Positions 16,003 through 22,227 of a DNA stretch of 22,227 nucleotides are shown in pieces. Origin of the DNA: Anaerolineae bacterium (GTDB taxonomy: Bacteria; Chloroflexota; Anaerolineae; 4572-78; J111). A model generated the notes under the pieces. That model searched no databases. It was not told the DNA's origin and worked only from the letters and a program-made list of their open reading frames with translations. Made by a program: the position numbers and the translations under genes. The stretch lies in contig JAGRCC010000282.1 in NCBI GenBank assembly GCA_020433785.1, forward strand, positions 1 to 22,227. Direction: 5' to 3'. Within the stretch, counting starts at the first letter, position 1; each line of letters starts with the position of its first letter.

Positions 16003-17169
16003 ATGAAAATTCTTCAAATCGTCCAGAAGCCCCAACGGCGCGGAGCCGAAGTCTTTGCCTTCCAACTGAACCGGGAATTGGGCCGTCGGGGTCATGAAGT
16101 CAGCACCATTTATCTATATGCCTACCACAACGCTGCTCCGCTGCCCCTGCACCGTCAGGATCATCGCTTCGATGGCTTGGAGGCCCATCCGGCCGAACTG
16201 TTATTGGGGGTTCAACCCAAGCTGTTATATCGCCTGCAAAACGTCATCGAAACATTCAAGCCGGATATTGTCCAGGTTAACGGGGGCCGGGCCGTGAAAT
16301 ATGGCGCGTTTAGCCGGTACCTGGGACGCAACGGAACCTATGGCTTAATCTACCGTAACATTGGCGACCCAAAAGATTGGGTTCACGGCTGGCAGCGGCG
16401 GCTGCTTTATAAAAAGATTATCATGCCCCAAATTGATGGGGTGGTAGGGGTTAGCCAGGTCACATTGCAGCGCGTCCAAGATTACTATGGGTTATCGGTG
16501 CCGACCATGTATATTCCGAACGGCATCGACACCGCCGCTCTGTGCCCGGCTACGGATCGTCTGGCGCTGCGGCGGCAGCTGCAAACCCCAGCCGATGCCC
16601 CGGTTCTCATCTTTGTCGGCAGCCTGACCAAAGAAAAGCGTCCGGATCGATTGCTTAGAGTGTTTCAACAAGTGCAGGCTAAAATAAGCTCTGCTCGACT
16701 TTGGATCGTTGGCGGCGGGTCCTTACGCTCCGTGTTGGAACAGCAGGCTCAGACCATGGGCTTAGCCAACGTGAACTTCTTGGGCGTTCAGAGCGAGGTC
16801 GCTTCCCTGCTCAATGCGGCTGATCTCTTTGTCTTAACCAGCGACACTGAGGGTATCCCGGCGGTGGTCCTAGAAGCCGGCGCATCCGGCCTGCCCGTCG
16901 TAGCTACCTGTGTCGGGGGTCTGGCTGAATGTGTCACTGATGGACAAACCGGCTACCTGTTACCCCCTCAAGATGAATCGGGCCAGGTTCAAGCGATCTT
17001 AAGCCTGTTGCAACAACCCGAACAACGTCGCCGTATGGGTCAAGCCGCCAAACAATGGGTTCAAACGACCTTTTCAATCGAGCATATTACTCAACAGTAC
17101 CTTAACTTCTACAACCGGGTATTAACTTGTGTTCAAGAATCAAAAGCGCAAAATCTTAATCCTTATTAA
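16003..17169 (+). CDS. Glycosyltransferase family 4 (GT-B)
   Basis: This 388-residue GT4 has MKILQIVQKPQRRGAEVFAF at its start (nucleotide-sugar side loop), QVNGGRAVKYGAF, the hinge IPNGID (171-176), the donor-domain start LIFVGSLTKEKRPDRLLRVF (202-221), WIVGGGSLRSVLE and the E-x7-E motif in DTEGIPAVVLEAGASGLPVV (Glu283 and Glu291). All catalytic landmarks are intact. Its 3' end overlaps the next glycosyltransferase by 41 bases. Its sugar is unknown. Confidence 0.93.
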   Translation: MKILQIVQKPQRRGAEVFAFQLNRELGRRGHEVSTIYLYAYHNAAPLPLHRQDHRFDGLEAHPAELLLGVQPKLLYRLQNVIETFKPDIVQVNGGRAVKYGAFSRYLGRNGTYGLIYRNIGDPKDWVHGWQRRLLYKKIIMPQIDGVVGVSQVTLQRVQDYYGLSVPTMYIPNGIDTAALCPATDRLALRRQLQTPADAPVLIFVGSLTKEKRPDRLLRVFQQVQAKISSARLWIVGGGSLRSVLEQQAQTMGLANVNFLGVQSEVASLLNAADLFVLTSDTEGIPAVVLEAGASGLPVVATCVGGLAECVTDGQTGYLLPPQDESGQVQAILSLLQQPEQRRRMGQAAKQWVQTTFSIEHITQQYLNFYNRVLTCVQESKAQNLNPY

Positions 17170-18286
17170 AGGCCTCGGCCTGGGTGGGGCCGAACGCTTA
17201 ATTATTGACTCCCTGCCCTACCTGGACCACACCCAATTCGATTACCACTTTGCCTATATGCTCACCTGGAAGAATTTCCTGGTCCCGTGGATTGAAGCGG
17301 CGCGCTATCCGGTCCACTGTTTGGGCATGGCCGCCAACTATCACTTTCCGCTGCTGCTGCCCCGGCTGGCCGCCTTGCAGGCGCAGCACCACTTTGACCT
17401 GATCCACGCCGATATGCCCCAGGCCGGCATCCTGGCCCGCTTAGTCGGCCGGGCGCAAGGCCTGCCGGTGGTTTACACCGAGCACAACCTGCAAGAGCGC
17501 TTTCACCCGGTCTCGCGCCGGCTCAACGGCTGGACCTACAGCTGGAACCGGCGGGTGCTGGCCGTCTCGGACGAGGTGGCCGCCTCCATCCGGCGTAACG
17601 GGCTAGACCGGCAGGTGGCGGTCAAAACCCTGCTCAACGGCGTACCGGTGGAGCAGGTCCGGCGCGAAGCCCACGACCTGGACCGGCTGCGGGCCGAGCT
17701 GGCCATTCCCGCCCATCATCGGGTGGTCGGGGCCGTGGCCGTCTTTCGCCGTCAGAAGCGGCTGGAGGATTGGCTGGCGGTCGCGGCCCGGGTGGCCGCC
17801 GCCCGGGACGATGTCACCTTTTTACTGGTCGGCGACGGGCCGGAAGCAGCCAAGGTTAAGGCTGAGGCGGAGGCGAAGGGCTTGACCGGTCGCTTAGTTT
17901 TACCCGGTTTTCGCGAGGATGGCCGGCGCTTGATGGGGCTGATGGACGTCTACTTACTAACCTCCGGCTTTGAGGGGCTGCCTATCGCCCTATTAGAAGC
18001 GATGGCCCTGGGCAAAGCGGTTGTCGCCACCGCCGTGGGCGGCATTCCGGAGCTGGTCGAACCCGGCCACGACGGCCTGCTGGCCCCGGTCGGGGCCATC
18101 GAGACGCTGGCCGGCCAGACCCTCCGCTTGCTGGCCGAGCCGGCTCTGGCCGAGCAGCTGGGCCGCCAGGCCGCAACCAAGATTGAGCGCCGCTTTCACA
18201 TCAAGCACCGGGTGCGCGAGATCGAGCGCCTGTATCTGGAAGTGCTGGCCGAGGCTCGGCAGCCGGCGCCGGTAGCTGAAGGTTAA
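17129..18286 (+). CDS. Glycosyltransferase family 4 (GT-B)
   Basis: This 385-residue GT4 has the N-terminal loop IKGLGLGGAERLIIDSLPYL (13-32), YTEHNLQERFHPVSR, the hinge LLNGVPVE, the donor-domain start AVAVFRRQKRLEDWLAVAAR (202-221), FLLVGDGPEAAK and E-x7-E in FEGLPIALLEAMALGKAVV (Glu282 and Glu290). The start is a GTG inside the previous gene with no clear ribosome site, so reinitiation or coupling is likely; no later ATG before the glycine loop fits. From about base 17200 it is much richer in G+C than its neighbours upstream, resembling the last block of the window. It is the last glycosyltransferase before the repeat-filled gap. Confidence 0.92.
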   Translation: MFKNQKRKILILIKGLGLGGAERLIIDSLPYLDHTQFDYHFAYMLTWKNFLVPWIEAARYPVHCLGMAANYHFPLLLPRLAALQAQHHFDLIHADMPQAGILARLVGRAQGLPVVYTEHNLQERFHPVSRRLNGWTYSWNRRVLAVSDEVAASIRRNGLDRQVAVKTLLNGVPVEQVRREAHDLDRLRAELAIPAHHRVVGAVAVFRRQKRLEDWLAVAARVAAARDDVTFLLVGDGPEAAKVKAEAEAKGLTGRLVLPGFREDGRRLMGLMDVYLLTSGFEGLPIALLEAMALGKAVVATAVGGIPELVEPGHDGLLAPVGAIETLAGQTLRLLAEPALAEQLGRQAATKIERRFHIKHRVREIERLYLEVLAEARQPAPVAEG

Positions 18287-18468
18287 GCCGTCCGCAAAAT
18301 TCTGGGACGCCGATTAACGCTGATTTTCGCAGATTTATTAACCTGCTAAGGAAAACGCCGTAGGCCGGGGGCGTGGGGGTTGTAGCTCCCGCCATATCCA
18401 CCTTTTTCCTTACGGTAAGAACGATACCTGGCATCGTGGTAGGCTGAGTTCGGAAATAGATGTACTTC

Positions 18469-18627
18469 ATGTCATTTCGGAGCGCCAGCGGAGAAATCCC
18501 TGTGACAATCCAATAAAAAGGGGTCTGGCTGGGAAAATTTGAAGCGACAACGTCCATTTATTCCCGCGAAAGCTTCATTTATGCGAATGTCTGAGGGACT
18601 TCTTCGCCTTCGGCTCCGAAATGACAT
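18469..18627. repeat. Inverted-repeat element with 'ATGTCATTTCGGAGC' ends
   Basis: ATGTCATTTCGGAGC at 18469-18483 is exactly inverted at 18613-18627 (15 of 15). Inside these, AGCGGAGAAATCCCTGTGAC on the left and the reverse complement of GTCTGAGGGACTTCTTCGCC on the right are also similar, so the arms extend imperfectly to about 30 bases. The centre codes for nothing recognisable. The size (159 bases) and structure resemble miniature dispersed repeats; mobility is inferred, not shown. Confidence 0.8.
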
Positions 18628-18683
18628 GCCTCGAAAAGCGGAAGTTATTTTATGGCCATCCCTTAGCACGTTAATAGGACAAA

Positions 18684-18702
18684 AATCCGTGTCATCCGTG
18701 GT
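18684..18702 (+). repeat. Half copy of the 'CCACGGAT' palindrome
   Basis: AATCCGTGTCATCCGTGGT is identical to the right arm of copy A (738-756) and copy B (1742-1760), but no left arm precedes it. It is a truncated member of the same repeat family, about 16 kb from the full copies. Confidence 0.85.
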
Positions 18703-18774
18703 CAAGAAAGCCTGAACGGCGTAACGCCGCTCTAAGCAACCAAAATTTGTCGATGTGGAACCGTTAAATTACTT

Positions 18775-19872
18775 ATGACCCATGTAATCACCCCCCAACC
18801 TAGCTTACCGGCCGCGGCCGCGCCCAAGGCGGCGCTGACCATGCGGCCGTACGGACCAGAAGCCGTTCCGGCCCTACTTGAGCTAACTCGCACGGCCCTG
18901 GGTGACAGCGGCGCGGTGCGTAAAACCGAAGCCTTTTGGCACTGGAAGCATACGGCCAACCCCTTTGGCCCGTCGTACGGGCTGTATGCCTGGGACGAAG
19001 CCGAACAGCGGGCGGCGGCGCTGCGGGTGCTGCTGCGCTGGCAGTTTAACCGCCCCGGCGGCCCCACCCGGCGGGCGCTGCGGGCGGTGGATACGGCCAC
19101 TCATCCGGTCTACCGGCGGCAGGGGCTGTTTGCCAGCCTCACCCAGGAGGCCCTCTTACAGTTAACCGCCGGCGACGACGACTTTATCTTCAACACGCCC
19201 AACAGCCGCAGCTTGCCGGGCTATCTGCAATGGGGCTGGCAGGTGGTGGCCCGCTGGCCCCTATTTATCAAGCTGCTCAGGCCGGGGGCGGTGGTCCGGC
19301 AGCTTATCCGGCGCCGGCCCGCTCCGGCCGCTGCGCCGCCGGCTGAGCCCGGGTTCGGGCCGGAAATCCTAACCTGGGCCACGTTTATGGAGCGGCACGG
19401 CCCGGCCTTGCCGGCGTTGCTCAGCGGCTGGGAACGGCAGCGGCGCTGGGTCGGGCTAAGAACCCCGCGCACGCCGGCTTATCTGCAGTGGCGTTACGGC
19501 CAACACCCCCACATCCGTTACGGGCTTTATCCGCTGCGGACCGAGGGCCGGCTGACCGGCCTGGCCGTCCTGCGGCCCAACGTCCGCTACGGGCTGCAAG
19601 AGGTGGTGCTGACCGAGCTGTTCCTGGCCGCGCCCGACCTTAATCTGGGCCGGCGGCTGATGGCACACCTGGCCCAGCAGCTAACGGCCGACTACGTGAT
19701 CGCCCATTTCGCCGCCCAAACCTTCGAGCGGCGGCTGCTCGCTCGCAGCGGCTTCTGGCGCGTGCCGCGACGGGGTATGACCTTTACCGCCCGCCCGCTA
19801 ACCTCTGGTTTAGATCAGCTGTACCAACCCGTCGCTTGGGATCTATCGCTGGGCGATCTGGAGTTATTTTAA
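18775..19872 (+). CDS. GNAT family N-acetyltransferase
   Basis: This 365-residue protein has a GNAT N-terminal domain. Strand and loop features include FWHWKHTANPFGPS (54-67) and VDTATHPVYRRQGLFASLTQ (105-124), where RRQGLF is the acetyl-CoA pyrophosphate loop (R/Q-x-x-G-x-A/G type). A second GNAT-like half (about 200-360) includes YLQWRYGQHPHIRYGLY and a weak loop at LNLGRRLMAHLAQQL. Two-domain GNAT proteins of this form occur beside polysaccharide genes; the acceptor is unknown. ATG 18775 lacks a good ribosome site. An in-frame ATG at 18841 starts right at the domain after AAGG and is a real alternative, which would remove a low-complexity Pro/Ala leader. Very GC-rich (47 of 60 at 19021-19080). 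Confidence 0.8.
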   Translation: MTHVITPQPSLPAAAAPKAALTMRPYGPEAVPALLELTRTALGDSGAVRKTEAFWHWKHTANPFGPSYGLYAWDEAEQRAAALRVLLRWQFNRPGGPTRRALRAVDTATHPVYRRQGLFASLTQEALLQLTAGDDDFIFNTPNSRSLPGYLQWGWQVVARWPLFIKLLRPGAVVRQLIRRRPAPAAAPPAEPGFGPEILTWATFMERHGPALPALLSGWERQRRWVGLRTPRTPAYLQWRYGQHPHIRYGLYPLRTEGRLTGLAVLRPNVRYGLQEVVLTELFLAAPDLNLGRRLMAHLAQQLTADYVIAHFAAQTFERRLLARSGFWRVPRRGMTFTARPLTSGLDQLYQPVAWDLSLGDLELF

Positions 19873-21134
19873 TGAAACGACATCTACCCGGCCTGGTTTT
19901 TCTGAGCAGCCTGGCGTTAATGAGCAGTATCCTGCTGGTGGTGCCGGCTGACGACTGGCTGGCCCTGTTCGTTTATGGTCCGGTTGTGGTATTGATGGCC
20001 GTCTTACTCTACCATAAGGGCATCAAACCGGTCGATCCGGACTTTCCCGGGGCGCTCTTTGCCCTGGCCTTTATCTTAAAGCTGTTGGGCAGCGTGGCCC
20101 GCTACTGGATGGCCTTTGATCTCTACGGCGGTGCGGCCGATGCCGGGGCGTATCACCAGCATGGCCAGTATATTGCCCAATATCTGTCCAACTTCGATTT
20201 TTCGGTTTTTAGCTATTATACGGTGGGGGGCCTGGGCACCACCCATCTAACGCTCATTACCGGTATCATCTATGCGGTGCTGCCGGCTAGCCAGGCCGGT
20301 CTCTTTTTCTTCTTTGCCACGCTGGCTTTAGCCGGCTGTGTGTTGTGCTACCGGGCCTTCCGGTTGGGCTTCCCGGAGGTTGCTCCAGAGCGCTACCGGC
20401 TGGTCATCTTTTTTCTACCCTCGATCCTATTCTGGCCCTCCAGCGTGGGTAAAGAGGCCTGGCTGTTATTCAGTTCGGGGCTGGTGGCTTACGGCTTTGC
20501 CAAGCTGGTGCGCCGCAATCCGGTGGTGGGCGGCGCTTGGGTGGTTACCGGCCTATGGGCCGTTTTTCTCATCCGGCCCCATTTCGCCACCTTAATGGTT
20601 GTGGCCATGGGCGCGGCTTACCTGCTGACACTGCCGCAGATCGCCCGCAAGAGCCCGGCCGTCTTGCTGCTGGGCGGGGCGCTCATTGTGGCCCTGGCCG
20701 CCTTTATCGTGCCCTCCGGCGGCGACTACGTCGGGGCCAATGAGTTCTCCCTGGACGAATTCGAGGCCCGCTATGAATTTTACCAGGGCAATACCTCGCA
20801 GGGCGGCTCGAGCTTTCAAACCTACTCGCTGCTCAATCCTATCGGCTGGGTGCTGGGGCCAATCACCGTCCTGTTCCGCCCCTTTCCCTGGGAGGCGGGC
20901 AACCCGCAGATGCTGGTCACCGCGTTAGAGTCGTTCTTCTGGCTGGGGCTGGCCTGGCGGCAGCGAGACGTTTTCCGGCAGCGGTTGGGCCGGCTGCGGT
21001 CCGATCCTTGGCTGGCTTTTGTGGCGCTCTATACGCTAGTGATGATTTTGGCCTTCACCACCTTTGGTAATTTCGGTATCTTGGCCCGGCAGCGAACGCT
21101 GCTGCTGCCGTTCTTTTGGATGTTGTTTGTGTAA
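19872..21134 (+). CDS. Polytopic membrane protein, possibly a GT-C glycosyltransferase or polymerase-like protein
   Basis: This 420-residue protein has about 11-14 hydrophobic segments (for example near 7-24, 28-46, 59-80, 121-160, 176-211, 220-254, 263-280, 352-362, 380-398 and 405-420). After the third segment a hydrophilic loop contains GGAADAGAYHQHGQYIA (86-102), whose Asp/Tyr/His pattern resembles the first outer loop of GT-C enzymes. A second loop (281-325) is acidic then Ser/Gly-rich. The C-terminus NFGILARQRTLLLPFFWMLF recurs in membrane proteins of exopolysaccharide clusters. ATG 19872 overlaps the previous stop (TAATG) with GGAG eight bases upstream, so the in-frame start at 19836 is rejected. 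Function is not established: chain polymerisation, ligation or lipid-linked sugar transfer are all possible. Confidence 0.78.
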   Translation: MKRHLPGLVFLSSLALMSSILLVVPADDWLALFVYGPVVVLMAVLLYHKGIKPVDPDFPGALFALAFILKLLGSVARYWMAFDLYGGAADAGAYHQHGQYIAQYLSNFDFSVFSYYTVGGLGTTHLTLITGIIYAVLPASQAGLFFFFATLALAGCVLCYRAFRLGFPEVAPERYRLVIFFLPSILFWPSSVGKEAWLLFSSGLVAYGFAKLVRRNPVVGGAWVVTGLWAVFLIRPHFATLMVVAMGAAYLLTLPQIARKSPAVLLLGGALIVALAAFIVPSGGDYVGANEFSLDEFEARYEFYQGNTSQGGSSFQTYSLLNPIGWVLGPITVLFRPFPWEAGNPQMLVTALESFFWLGLAWRQRDVFRQRLGRLRSDPWLAFVALYTLVMILAFTTFGNFGILARQRTLLLPFFWMLFV

Positions 21135-21138
21135 CAGC

Positions 21139-21272
21139 AGGTTGGGTTGAGCCCGAAACCGTATCCTTCACGGCAACCGTTGGGTTTCATGCGCTGGTTT
21201 GTCGTCTGAATCTGGCGCGAAACCCAACATTTTGAGCGACGATCTTTCAATTTAACCCATTCAACCCAACCT
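21139..21272. repeat. Nested inverted repeat with 'AGGTTGGGTTGA' ends
   Basis: AGGTTGGGTTGA at 21139-21150 is exactly inverted at 21261-21272. Nested inside, GTTGGGTTTC at 21179-21188 is exactly inverted at 21219-21228, next to short GCGC tracts. The element fills the gap between the membrane-protein and deacetylase genes and could fold into a two-stage hairpin. It looks like a dispersed intergenic repeat and may also end transcription, though no T-tract follows. Confidence 0.8.
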
Positions 21273-21291
21273 ACATCTTACGCCCTATATT

Positions 21292-22119
21292 ATGATAACG
21301 GTTACCCAAAAAGCGCTTAAAGTGCCGGTGATGGTCCGGCATTGGTTTCAGCCGGCCACCACACCGGGTTTTTACTACCTCATCTATCACACGGTCTCAA
21401 ACCGCTTGCGGTTGGAGCTGGACCTACCTTACGGCCTGTTTCAGCGCCAACTGGCTTACCTGGCCCGGCATAGGCGGGTGATCAGCTATGATCAGGCGCT
21501 GGCCGGGCTGCAAGGCGGCCGGCCGCCGGCTGAAGACACCTTTGTGCTGACTTTTGATGACGGCTTTGAAGATTTTTACAGCCACGTCTTTCCGCTGCTG
21601 GTCAAGTACAAGCTGCCGGCCACGTTGTTTGTGACCACCGGTTTTGTCGAGAGCGGCACACCCTACCCGCTGCTGCCGCGCCGGGCCCCTGATCTGCGCC
21701 CGGTAAGCTGGGCCATGCTGGCCAATATGGTCGACTCGGGCCTGGTGACGCTGGGGGCGCATACGCACACCCATCCCAATCTGGTTGACCAACCGGCCGA
21801 GCGGGTTATGGCAGAGCTGGCCGCGCCGATTGAGATCATGCGCCGCCGGCTGGGCGTTACCGTCCGGCATTTCGCTTATCCCCGGGCCTTGTGGCATGAG
21901 CGGCTTGAACCGATGGTGGCCCAATTTTACGCCTCGGCCGTGATCGGCGACGGGCAAAAGGCTCAATCCCAGGGCTTTCAGCCCTATCGTATCCCGCGCC
22001 TGCCCATTCGCCGCAGCGACGGCTGGCTCTTCTTTCTGGCCAAAACCCGGGGCTGGCTGGATGACGAAGAGCGGCTTTATGACCGGCTGCGGCGGATGAA
22101 AACCGCCCCGAGAAGATGA
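21292..22119 (+). CDS. Polysaccharide deacetylase (NodB domain, CE4)
   Basis: Metal-dependent CE4 enzymes remove N- or O-acetyl groups from sugars. The 275 residues hold motif 1 TFDDG (87-91; base and metal Asp), motif 2 H-x3-H in LGAHTHTHPNL (His157 and His161) and motif 3 FAYPRALW (194-201). In motif 3 the usual glycine after FAYP-x is not kept. The early FYYLIYHTVSN is typical of the subgroup. There is no signal peptide or clear transmembrane anchor at this start, so the substrate could be a cytoplasmic lipid-linked intermediate, or the start may be misplaced. The stop overlaps a following ATG (ATGA). It may remove acetyl groups from GlcNAc or ManNAc residues of the polymer (inference). 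Confidence 0.9.
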   Translation: MITVTQKALKVPVMVRHWFQPATTPGFYYLIYHTVSNRLRLELDLPYGLFQRQLAYLARHRRVISYDQALAGLQGGRPPAEDTFVLTFDDGFEDFYSHVFPLLVKYKLPATLFVTTGFVESGTPYPLLPRRAPDLRPVSWAMLANMVDSGLVTLGAHTHTHPNLVDQPAERVMAELAAPIEIMRRRLGVTVRHFAYPRALWHERLEPMVAQFYASAVIGDGQKAQSQGFQPYRIPRLPIRRSDGWLFFLAKTRGWLDDEERLYDRLRRMKTAPRR

Positions 22120-22227
22120 GAGCCATCAACCACCCATCGCCGTATCACCTGTCTGGTCAAGCCAGAATTAAACAGGAGAAATTAGCCTATCGCAACCAAA
22201 TCAATTCGGTCGCTGCTAAAGAAAACC
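22116..22227 (+). CDS. Start of an unidentified gene, cut by the window end
   Basis: An ATG overlapping the deacetylase stop (ATGA) opens a frame that stays open for 37 codons to the last base. The peptide begins MRAINHPSPYHLSG and continues QARIKQEKLAYRNQINSV. The overlap repeats the coupling style seen elsewhere in the window, which supports a real gene. Too little is present to name it. Confidence 0.5.
   Translation, partial: MRAINHPSPYHLSGQARIKQEKLAYRNQINSVAAKEN

Larger units (their letters stand above)
18287..18774. other. Gene-free stretch containing several repeat fragments
   Basis: No gene is visible in these 488 bases. It holds, in order: an ACGCTGATTTTCGCAGATTT-type fragment at 18316-18335; a GC-rich stretch with a small palindrome CTTACGGTAAG at 18409-18419; an inverted-repeat element at 18469-18627; and a half copy of the CCACGGAT palindrome at 18684-18702. 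A reverse-strand open frame crosses it (18201-18557) but translates repeat sequence and overlaps the glycosyltransferase, so it is not called. The gap separates the long glycosyltransferase operon from the GC-rich end block. Confidence 0.8.

Noticed and set aside
18347..18412. 9-bp inverted repeat TAAGGAAAA/TTTTCCTTA as a hairpin or terminator
   Set aside because: The loop is about 48 bases and the arms are A/T-rich; chance occurrence is likely.
18201..18557. Reverse-strand open frame of 118 codons
   Set aside because: It runs through the inverted-repeat element and into the antisense of a clear glycosyltransferase; no ribosome site or protein-like motif.
21424..21966. Reverse-strand open frame of 180 codons inside the deacetylase gene
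   Set aside because: It is an antisense shadow in GC-rich coding sequence. The forward frame has all CE4 motifs.

Overview
The window is a cell-surface polysaccharide biosynthesis and export locus, almost entirely on the + strand. The host is bacterial. Intergenic palindromes of the 'ATCCGTG', 'TCATTTCGGAGC' and 'GTTGGGTT' kinds, the many glycosyltransferases and the GC-rich flanks would suit a member of the Chloroflexota (Anaerolineae-like). That is an impression from style, not a demonstrated placement: there is no rRNA, tRNA or taxonomic marker gene here.

Layout. (1) 1-3648: the end of a GDP-L-fucose synthase gene, then the two halves of an ABC-2 polysaccharide exporter, wzm (819-1679) and wzt (2311-3648). 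They are separated by a reverse-strand GxxExxY gene bounded by two copies of a palindromic repeat. (2) About 2985-8280: an AT-rich stretch that begins inside wzt. It carries a fused N-acetyltransferase/3,4-ketoisomerase and an aminotransferase (a dTDP-3-acetamido-3,6-dideoxyhexose route), a hexapeptide acyltransferase, a GT2 glycosyltransferase and a polysaccharide pyruvyl transferase. (3) 8354-8615: the frameshifted remnant of a SAM methyltransferase. (4) 8736-18286: two paralogous GT2 enzymes, a class I methyltransferase, a GT4, wecB (UDP-GlcNAc 2-epimerase), a divergent GT4-like enzyme, an FkbM methyltransferase and two more GT4 enzymes. (5) 18287-18774: a gene-free stretch holding pieces of several repeat families. 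(6) 18775 to the end, very GC-rich: a GNAT acetyltransferase, a polytopic membrane protein, a polysaccharide deacetylase and the first codons of another gene.

How the genes fit together (inference). Nucleotide sugars are made by Fcl (GDP-L-fucose), the ketoisomerase/aminotransferase/acetyltransferase set (dTDP-Fuc3NAc or dTDP-Qui3NAc) and WecB (UDP-ManNAc). Up to seven glycosyltransferases build the chain. O-acetylation, pyruvylation and two methylations decorate or cap it. Wzm/Wzt moves the finished chain across the membrane, and the C-terminal domain of Wzt is expected to recognise its end. RmlA, RmlB, GDP-mannose dehydratase and the initiating glycosyltransferase are not in the window. Many neighbouring genes overlap by 1-4 bases, which suggests translational coupling.

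The least ordinary parts are the GxxExxY/palindrome cassette that splits wzm from wzt, the abrupt base-composition changes inside wzt and inside the aminotransferase gene, and the broken methyltransferase at the downstream edge of the AT-rich block.
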